A DNA stretch of 13,288 nt, taken from positions 1-13,288 of the forward strand of contig CAADST010000101.1 of assembly GCA_900751815.1 (NCBI GenBank), written 5' to 3'. Within the stretch, counting starts at the first letter, position 1. Every line of letters begins with the position of its first letter. The translations under genes and the position numbers were made by a program. This document shows, in pieces, positions 13,251 to 13,288 of this stretch. The notes beneath the pieces are model-generated. The model was given only the letters and a program-made list of their open reading frames with translations. It was not told the DNA's origin and did not search any database. The DNA is from Bacilli bacterium. Its GTDB lineage: Bacteria; Bacillota_I; Bacilli_A; RF39; UBA660.

Positions 13251-13288
13251 ATGTATCAAAAAGATAAATTAAGAGAATATATAAGTAA
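13251..13288 (+). CDS. 5' end of an unidentified gene (partial)
   Basis: ATG at 13251 with AGAGGTG at 13237-13243 and an extended -10 upstream. Only 12 full codons are inside the window (MYQKDKLREYIS), polar and without a signal sequence, so no family can be named. Confidence 0.6.
   Translation, partial: MYQKDKLREYIS

Overview
This is a very AT-rich window with strong Shine-Dalgarno sites (AAGGAG, GAGGTGA), short intergenic gaps, and TGA used as stop while Trp is encoded by TGG, so the genetic code is standard. Together with the gene content (membrane-anchored serpin, InlB-type B-repeat protein, VanY-type peptidase, Rpn/PD-(D/E)XK family), this suggests a low-GC Bacillota or Mycoplasmatota-like gut commensal, possibly an uncultivated Bacilli lineage such as RF39. 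That placement is inference; no marker gene is present.

Layout. (1) 1-590, minus strand: the 5' part of a membrane-anchored surface protein ending in an InlB-type B-repeat and running off the window. (2) 739-4785, plus strand: a tight operon of NAD(P)HX dehydratase (nnrD), a HI0933/YhiN-type flavoprotein, a COG2509-type FAD-dependent dehydrogenase, an unannotated 34-codon very basic ORF and a small two-helix membrane protein, closed by an intrinsic terminator. (3) 4801-6660: an Rpn/PD-(D/E)XK transposase-like gene with a phased decamer-repeat promoter region and a 5' hairpin, followed by two decayed relatives of its C-terminus (one with a nonsense codon, one without the nuclease domain). (4) 6678-10045: a membrane-anchored Ig-like protein and a VanY-type peptidase that look like two halves of one frameshifted gene, then an adenosine deaminase fused in frame to a GltD/PreT-like iron-sulfur flavoprotein, then an orphan fragment resembling a YcxB C-terminus and a strong terminator. 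(5) 10060-10290: a GC-rich structured non-coding RNA candidate with its own promoter, preceded by the same phased decamers seen in front of the Rpn gene. (6) 10338-12026, minus strand: a membrane-anchored serpin with an inhibitory-type hinge and an enlarged reactive loop. (7) 12153-13077, minus strand: an unrecognised 263-residue protein, preceded by what looks like an orphaned 5' end of cardiolipin synthase with an ATA in the start position. (8) 13251-end: the start of a plus-strand gene.

The most interesting signals are the two promoter-proximal clusters of helically phased TTGTCGAAAT-like decamers (similar to the Spo0A 0A box) that link the Rpn gene and the RNA gene into a possible common regulon; the structured RNA itself; the deaminase-flavoprotein fusion that keeps a ribosome-binding site and GTG exactly at the domain junction; and several genes caught in the course of decay. 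Most promoters recognised here share an extended -10 element of the form TGTTANNAT.
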